From Actinomycetota bacterium (GTDB lineage: Bacteria > Actinomycetota > Thermoleophilia > Gaiellales > Gaiellaceae), in the NCBI GenBank assembly GCA_003152275.1, contig PLZU01000098.1, forward strand, positions 1 through 35,136: a stretch of 35,136 nucleotides of DNA. The letters run 5' to 3'. Both the position numbers and the translations under genes were made by a program. Under the pieces are notes generated by a model. That model saw only the letters and a list, made by a program, of their open reading frames with translations, ran no database searches and was not told the origin of the DNA. Position 1 is the first letter of the stretch. Every line of letters begins with the position of its first letter. Positions 14,701 to 21,500 of the stretch are shown piece after piece.

Positions 14701-15546
14701 CGCCTCCGCGAGCTGAGCGAGGCGTGCGCAGAGTTCCGCCACTCCGTGCTCGAGCACCGCGGCGACGCCCGTGAACTTGACGAACCCGGCGACGACGTGT
14801 CTGTGCTCCGGCTCGACGCCGGCAGAGAGCGCCGCGCGCAGCGGCCTCGGCACGAGAATCTCGAGCTCGTTGGCGTCGTGCGGCGCGGCGACTGCAGTGT
14901 CGTCAGCGCCGTCGACCTCCGCAACGCCCAGCTTCAGCAGTCTTGCGTTGCCGCGCTGCCCGCCGATCCATCCGGGACCGAGCGCCGCCGCGGTCGATTC
15001 CGACACGAGCACCTCGCCGGCGTTTGCCTCCGACTCGAGGCGGATCGTCTCCGTCGCAGCCGGTCCGGTTACGAGCAGCTCGCGGTGCGACGTTCCAGCC
15101 ACAAAGAAATGGCAGACGCCCGTATGCACGCCGGTCGACATCTGCAGCGAAACGGGCCCGACAGAGCTCTGCGATGGCGCGGCGTGGCTGATGAACCACT
15201 GCATCTGCGCCGCTGCGCGGCAGGCGCGTTCTGCGTGCTCGGCTCCGTCGAAGAGGAGGAGCAGGGCGTCGCCGCGGAACTTCAGCACGTCGCCGCCGTG
15301 GCGTTCGGTGATCCTGATCAGACCGTCGAAGCAGCCGCTGACGACGAGGATCAGTTCTTCGGCGCCCGCTTTGCCCTTCTGAGCGAGGTGCTCCGAGAGG
15401 GAGGTGAAGCCGGAGAGGTCGACCGAGACGAGCGTCGCGTCGACCTCGCGGTAGGGCGGCTCACTGGGTCCCCACCTGCGAGCGAGACGTGGGAGGTAGG
15501 GCGCGAGCTGTCCCGCGAGTCCGGTTTCTAGAGCCACCCCTTGCAA
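11752..15546 (-). CDS. Tandem class III adenylate/guanylate cyclase, AAA-type ATPase and TPR protein
   Basis: A ~1264-aa signalling protein laid out like mammalian soluble adenylyl cyclase. Cyclase domain 1 is at ~35-190, with metal ligands Asp43 in SVDLSGFT and Asp93 in KFRGDALL. Cyclase domain 2 is at ~248-415; its metal site is lost (VVAGFVKFTG), but it keeps the transition-state motif VTGDTVNLAARL (Asn369, Arg373). A large STAND-type ATPase follows, with Walker A GEPGIGKS (463-470) and Walker B LIVVEDVHWLDD (586-597). A long C-terminal TPR array runs from ~820 to the end. It would make cyclic nucleotide in the cytoplasm under control of the ATPase/TPR sensor. Starts: TTG 15546 (AGGAGG 11 bases upstream) or GTG 15537, nine bases after TACAAA. 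Confidence 0.88.
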   Translation of the reverse strand: MQGVALETGLAGQLAPYLPRLARRWGPSEPPYREVDATLVSVDLSGFTSLSEHLAQKGKAGAEELILVVSGCFDGLIRITERHGGDVLKFRGDALLLLFDGAEHAERACRAAAQMQWFISHAAPSQSSVGPVSLQMSTGVHTGVCHFFVAGTSHRELLVTGPAATETIRLESEANAGEVLVSESTAAALGPGWIGGQRGNARLLKLGVAEVDGADDTAVAAPHDANELEILVPRPLRAALSAGVEPEHRHVVAGFVKFTGVAAVLEHGVAELCARLAQLAEATGSAADELGLTWLESDIDVDGGKLYLTAGAPSSTGDDESAMLHALRQVTAAEVGLDVRAGANAGLAFAGDVGAATRRTYAVTGDTVNLAARLTARATVGEVLATATVLDASTTRYATQSKPLLVKGKERAVTAYSVGEAVGVKDERAHELPLVGRDAELAAFAAALESARRRQSQLVEVVGEPGIGKSRLLEELKVRAIGFQQLVANCDPYGASTPYGALHGLLRPLAGITAEMNSTEAGEQLQPWIEAITPDLAPWLPLLAIPFDATVPATPEVDRLDASFVHGKLHEAVEQFLQRVLMMPSLIVVEDVHWLDDASAYLLRHLTRAAGPVPWLFAVTRRREGPSFVSDEHGVLLELEPLPREAAAALALAAAGASPLTEQELAAVGDRAGGNPLFVRELVAAAKEDGGVDALPQTVETLMTARIDTLEPPDRQLLRYAAVIGASFELDVLDEVLGGDVNDVAAHERWERLKEFVSWEGATRLSFKHDLFRTTAYEGLSLRRRRELHDRVATALERRAGDTADESASLLSLHFFEADVFDKAWRYSVLAGRRAEQTLANVVAAELFERALAAAQHLPELAPHERAAVWESLGDVCEIFASYERAGAAYIEALALTEEASPRARVLWKSGVVQERMGEYDEAIERYAHALTVLSDDDEDAVEVRIEVELATAGVRQRQGRFDEAKTWAELAAKHAEASNARKSLAHAYYLLDLICTNLGQPNEKYRQRALPIYRETGDLVGQASVLNNLGVGAYFEGRWTEALEFYRESGEVSRRAGDVISTARASNNVAEILSDQGRLGDAVELLAEAQRIWSAGRYPIGAQLATSNLGRAEARGGRFDVGLRLLAEARQGFAEIGAAAFELDAQAREAECLVLAGRYQEALEICTEALERAAAVPGGEAPRVSLERSMGYALVQARRKDDAKVHLEASAELARSLNLDFELALTLKALADTGIARDPSVAVEAGQALERLGVVAVPEPPLP

Positions 15547-15568
15547 TTTGTAACAGACCTCCTAAAGT
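15541..15568 (+). promoter_or_regulatory. Candidate promoter for the giant secreted protein
   Basis: TTGCAA (15541-15546), a 16-base spacer and TAAAGT (15563-15568), reading toward the 15586 gene. On the other strand the same stretch carries TACAAA (15547-15552) and AGGAGG (15558-15563) serving the cyclase. The two largest genes of the window therefore share fewer than 50 bases of control DNA. Confidence 0.45.
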
Positions 15569-15585
15569 CCCGGAAGTCCGCGGCG

Positions 15586-18500
15586 ATGAGGGAGCTGCGG
15601 GTGGCAGGAGGGGACCTGGCAGGAGATCGGAGCGATTTGGGGGTTGCGGCGGCGCTGGCCGCGGCATGCGCGCTTGCGTTCCTGACGCTCGCGGGCAGCG
15701 CCCGCGCCGATGTCGGGCCGAACCTCGTCGTCAACCCGGGATTCGAAGCGCCGGTGACGGCGACCCAGCAGGATTGCGGCACCGGCGATTCTTGCACCGC
15801 CGTCCAGTTGTCGTACGGCGATTGGCTCGGGTATGCGCAGTCCACGTTGAGCAACCCCGGCCCCGCCCGCGTCAGCTCGCAGCCGCACACCGGCGCGTGG
15901 TCGGGGCAAGTGCTGACGCAAACCGTCCCCGGAGGCGGCAACGGCCAGTTCTTCGACCAGGACTTCTGCGGTCTGCCGTCGATCAGCTCGGCGTGTGCGG
16001 GTGTCCTCGACCCGAATCAGGGCTACGTCCTCGATGCCTGGGTCTACCCGGTCGCGGGGCAGAACGAGCTGCTCCTCCAATGGGGCGGCGATCGCGTCTC
16101 GACGATCGTCGCCGGGGCCGGGATCACGATCGACGGGGAGGGCACGAGCTTCGGGGCCTGGGGGGAGAGCGCGATCGCTCCGGCATTGACGACCGGGCAA
16201 TGGCATGAGGTGCGGCTCGTCGCTCACGCGAACCTGACGAGCGAGCTCTACATCGACGGGCAGTTCCAGGGCGTGACGATCGGCGGCGAGCTCGTTCCAA
16301 GCGGCGCTTCAGACACGACACAGATGATCCTCGGCGACGACTGCGGCAGTTGTACCGACCTGCACCAGATCGCGTTCGACGACGTCAGCCTGCAACAGCT
16401 CCCGCCCGACACCGTTCCGCCCACAGTCGCGCTGAGCGCGCCGAGTGACGGCGCGGTGGTGCAAAACGGCGCGGTTCTCAAGGCAACAGCGATTGACGAC
16501 ACGTCAGGCGTTGCGCGCGTCGAGTACGCGTACTCGAACGGCGGCGATACGTGGACGACGATCGGTGACAGTACGACAGCACCGGATTACGCGCTCAGCT
16601 GGACCGGCCAGCCTGCCGACGGCGATTACACGCTTCGCGCGACGGCGTTCGACGTGAGCGGAAACAGCGCCACGGCGTCGCCGATTCGCGTCACGGTTCA
16701 CAATTCCGCGGCGGCAACCCCCGTGAACGGGCGGATCGTCTACGACGGAGCGGAGTTCGGCACGACCGATGTCTTCTCGGCGAACCCGGACGGAACCCAG
16801 ATCCGGCAGCTGACGACCGATCCCGGGCGGGATGAGGGCGCGCAGTACTCGCCGGACGGCTCGAAGATCGTCTGGGCCAGCGACCGTTCCGAGCTCTTCC
16901 AGATCTACTCGATGAACGCCGACGGAACGGGCGTGACACGGCTCACGACCGACTCGACCAACGACTCGACTCCGTCGTACTCGCCCGACGGCACGCAGAT
17001 CGCGTTCACGGTCGACGACGGCACGCAAACGGACATCTGGGTGATGAATGCAGACGGCACGAGCGCGCACGACGTGACGAATACGCCCGACGCAAGTGAG
17101 AACAGCGCGACGTGGTCGCCCGACGGCGCAAAGCTCGCCTATGGGTCGCAGGGGGACATTTATGTCCGGAATGCCGACGGCAGCGGCGTCGTCAACCTGA
17201 CGGACAACCCGAGTGTGGACAATCACGATCCCTCGTGGTCGCCCGACGGCACGAAGATCGCGTACGCCGCGAGCCTCGACACAGCGACAGACACCGCGAC
17301 GAACTGGCCGCAGATCCTCGTCATGAACGCCGACGGCTCGAGCCCGCACACGATCTCCGACACGTCCAACGACGCGTTCTTCTCCGCGGATCCGTCCTGG
17401 TCGCCGGACGGGACGAAGCTCGCCTTCAGCTTCTCGCCGGGAGGTACGGACAGCTTCGAGATCAAGACGATGAACGCCGACGGCTCGGGCAAGGTGGCCG
17501 TGACCAGCAACTCGGTGTACGACGGCTTCCCGAACTGGGGCACCGAGCCGCTCATCTCGTCCGGCGGCGGCTCTAACCCGCCGCAAACCGGGCCGACGTA
17601 CACCGTCAACACCGCCGACGACCACTTTGACGCGACCGGCTGCACGCAGGCCGACTGCTCCTTGCGCGAGGCTCTCAACGCGGCGAACGGCACCGAAGCG
17701 CCGGCGACGATCAACTTCGCGATCCTCACCGGGCCGAGGACGATCTCACTCAACTCGCCGCTACCGAAGGCGGCGGTGCCGATCACGATCGACGGCACGA
17801 CCCAGCCCGGCGTCATCGCCGGACCGGGAATCGCACTCGACGGGACCGGGATGGAAGTTATCGAAGGCGCCGCGTCCGACGGCATCGTCCTCGACGCCGG
17901 ATCGTCGACCGTGCGCGGGCTGGCGATCGAGGACCTCCTCGGCAACGGGATCGTCGTAGGCGGCGACGGCGATCACATCGTCGGCAACGTCATCGGCACG
18001 ACTCCGGACGGCACCGGCCTGCGGGCGAACGGCGGCGCCGGCATCGAGGTCAGCGGAGCAGCACAGACGCAGATCACCGGCAACCTCATCAGCGGCAGCG
18101 GTGAAGCCGGGATCCTCGTCACCGGCGGCTCGAGCGGAACGATCATCCAGGGGAACAAGATCGGCACCGATGCGAGCGGCGCCCCGGCCGATGAGGGCAA
18201 CCATGGCGCGGGCGTGCAGATCGACTCCGATTCGCCGAACACTCAGGTCGGCGGAACGAGCGAAGGCGCCGGCAACCGCATCGCCGACAACGGCGGCCCC
18301 GGCGTCTCCGTCGGCTCGTCGGGCAACCCGATCCTCGGCAACTCGATCGAGGCCGATGGCGGCGGAGGCATCGACCTCGGGACGGCCGGCAACCAGCTGC
18401 AGGCGGCGCCGCTCATCGCAGCCGCCCGCGTCTCGGGCACCTCGCTGACGGTCGTCGGCAAATTCCTCTCGCCCGGCGGCACCTACCGCCTCGAGTACTT

Positions 18501-21500
18501 CCTCAACGACTCGTGTCCGGAGTCCGGCCCGAACGAGGGCGCGATCTTCGTCGGCTCGAGCCAGGTCGTCGTCAGCCCCGGCGGCGAGGCGGCCGTCAAC
18601 GCGACGCTCGTCGTCTCGAGCGCCTCGGTGGGCCAGCTCCTGACCGCGACGGCGACGAGCGCGAGTGGCAACACCTCCGAGTTCTCGGGCCGCTGCATTG
18701 CGCTCACGCTGGGCGGCACCGCGACGTCGGCGACGCTCGACCTGCACACGGATACCGGCACAACGCAGCCCGGCGCCGCCGTGATTCCGTTGTCGGCGAT
18801 CCCGCCGAGCGCGTTCGCCAACACGTCGACCGATTCGAACGGCGGGACGACAGCCGCGCCGCTCGGTGCGATCCCGCTCGGCGCGATGCCGCTCGGTGCG
18901 ATCCCGCTCGGTGCGATCCCGCTCGGCGCGATCCCGCTGGGCGCGATCGGCTTCACGCCGCAGGCGCTGCTCGAAGACGGCCTCGGCGGCGTGCCGTTGA
19001 ACACGATCCCGCTGAAGGCGCCGCTGAGCTGGGAAACGGAGCTCCAGGGCACGCCGCTCGCGGGCGTGCCGGCCCAGACGCTCACGCTGAAGGACGTCCT
19101 TGGTCTGGCGTCGCCGCCGGCGAACCTGACGACGCCGGGTCCCGGTGCGATTGGGCTCAAGGATCTTGATCTGTCCCTCTCGCCGCTCGGTGCGATTCCG
19201 CTCGGCGCGATCGCTCTCGGCAGCACGCCGCTCGGTGCGATCCCGATCGGCGGCGGGACGACTTCCGCAGCAAACCTCCACGATTGGTGCACGCAGATCG
19301 AGTCGCTCCCCGGCTTCGCCACGTTCGATTGCGCGGCACTTGGAAGCCAGACGGTGATGGGCGTCGCAATCCAAGGCGTGCCGCTCGGCGCGATTCCGCT
19401 GGGCGCGATCCCGCTCGGCGCGATCCCGCTGGGTGCGATTCCGCTCGGCGCGATTCCGCTCGGTGCGATCGACCTCGCCGACTCTCCGCTCGGTGCGATT
19501 CCGCTCGGTGCGATCGACCTCGCCAACTCTCCGCTCGGTGCGATTCCGCTCGGTGCGATTCCGCTCGGTGCGATTCCGCTCGGTGCGATTCCGCTCGGCG
19601 CGATCCCCGTGCTGTCCGCCGTCGTCAACTGCGGCGGCGCGTTCAACTGCGCCGCGGCTGGTGCGACCCTTGCGAGTGCCAATGCCGCGGGAGCGCTGAA
19701 GCCGGGCGCAACGCTCGCCGACCTCGGCGTCTACGGCACAGCGACGCTCGGCGACCTCGCCGCGTACCTGCGGGCGCATCCCGAGATCCAGCTGAAGGAT
19801 GTCGTTCCCGGCTTCCCCGACACGGTCACGTTGCGCGACCTGTTGGCTGCGCTGATGGGCGGCACGCCTCCCAGCTGGGAGCTGTTCCCACTCGACGGGC
19901 TGCAGGACTTCGCCGGCGCACCCGGCGCGAGCGGCGGAATCGTCACCTACACCGCGAACTTCTCGATTCAAGGCGCAGGCAGTGCCGCCGTCGCCGTCGT
20001 CGGCGTAACGATGCCTGCCGGCGCGCGTTACGTGCCCGGCTCCGTTTCGCTCACCGACGTCACCACGGCGAGCACCACGTCGGTCGGCGACCCGACCGTC
20101 AGCGGCGCCGCGCTCAGCTGGACGCTCGACACCCTGTCGTACGGCGACAGCTACACGCTGACCTTCAAGCTTCGTCCCGGCTTCGAGCTCGGAAACGAGC
20201 AGGCGAAGGTGACGCTTTCGACGAACGGGGTTGCCGACCAGTCGGCGCAGGCGAACGTCACGGTCGGAGACACGTTCGAGTCGAACAACACTCCGAGCAC
20301 CGCGCCGGCGATCGCTCCCGCGACGCTCTATGTCTCGTACCTCGGGAACGGGAAGGACGTCGACTACTCGACGCTGCACATCGATCCTCTTAGCGCGCCG
20401 GCGGGCACGAGGATCAAGATCTTCCTCAGCCATCTACGGAGCGACGACGATCTCGCCGTCTTCGGACCTGTCGACGCACCGCTCCGCTCGGCTCCGCTCG
20501 GCGCAATGCCGCTCGGCGCGATTCCGGCGGGCGACCAGCCGGTTCAACTCGGCGAGCAGAACCAGCAGCTCGCTCCGGACACGGCCCAAGACCTCCCGTT
20601 CGGCGTCCTGCCGGCAGGCGACCAGCTCCTCGGCGTCTCCGACAACCGCGGCACCGCGGACGAGGAGGTCGACATCACGTCCACCGGGCTTACCGGCGAC
20701 CTGCTCCTCCAGGTCTCGAGCTACGACGGCCATCCGACGACCGACCCGTACGTCCTGCGCGTCGAGGAGGACCTCCCGCCGGCGCTGCCGCCCTGCACGC
20801 AGGTTCCTCCGTCGGGTGCCGTCCCCACTGAGGCCACGCTGCCGACCAACGCATCGATTCCGGCGACTGCGCAGACGCTGATCCTCTTCAACGAGCGGCG
20901 GCTCGGTCAGTACTACACCGCGGCCGACGCACATAGCGTCTACCTGAAGCTGCAGACCTACGCGGCGCGCAGCGACGTGAACGGCGTGATCGTCCCGGTC
21001 GAGTCGGCGACGGGAGTTGCCACGGCGTACACGAACTGGGACGCGAACCTCTGCTCGCCCGCCGCCGCGAACGGGGTCGTGCGCGCGATCGGCACGCTCC
21101 TCGATTCCCTCGAGGCGGGGCATCCAAATCTGAAGTCGCTTGTCGTTGTGGGCGCCGACAACATCATTCCGTTCGGGCGGCTGCTCGACCAGACGCAGCA
21201 GGCGAACGAGCTCGGTTTCCGGTCGACGTTCGGTTTCGTCAACAACGAATACGTCGGCGCCGTGGCGGCCGGATATCTGTTCAGCGACGATCCGTACGCC
21301 GATGCGGATCCGCAGGCGTTCTTTGGCGGATCTCTCTATGTGCCGAAGCTTGCGCTCGGCCGGCTCGTCGAGACTCCTGTGGACATCACGCGGCAGCTCA
21401 CGACGTACATCAACAACAACGGTCTGGTGAATCCGCAGACGAAGCTCGTCACAGGCTACGACTTCCTCACCGATGGATCGCAGGCTGTCGACGCTGCACT

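Noticed and set aside
18859-19605. CRISPR-like or satellite array
   Set aside because: Units are contiguous 15-mers in frame with a coding region, with no spacers, so they are coding tandem repeats.
18483-19682. Minus-strand open frame with IAPSG repeats
   Set aside because: It is another shadow of the PLGAI repeat DNA; the repeats are open in several frames because the unit is 15 bases and lacks stops.
17761-20433. Very long minus-strand open frame rich in TERNR repeats across the PLGAI region
   Set aside because: It is the reverse-strand reading of the 15-bp repeat and of the plus-strand secreted protein. It has Arg-rich composition and no domain, whereas the plus frame shows recognisable domains on both sides.
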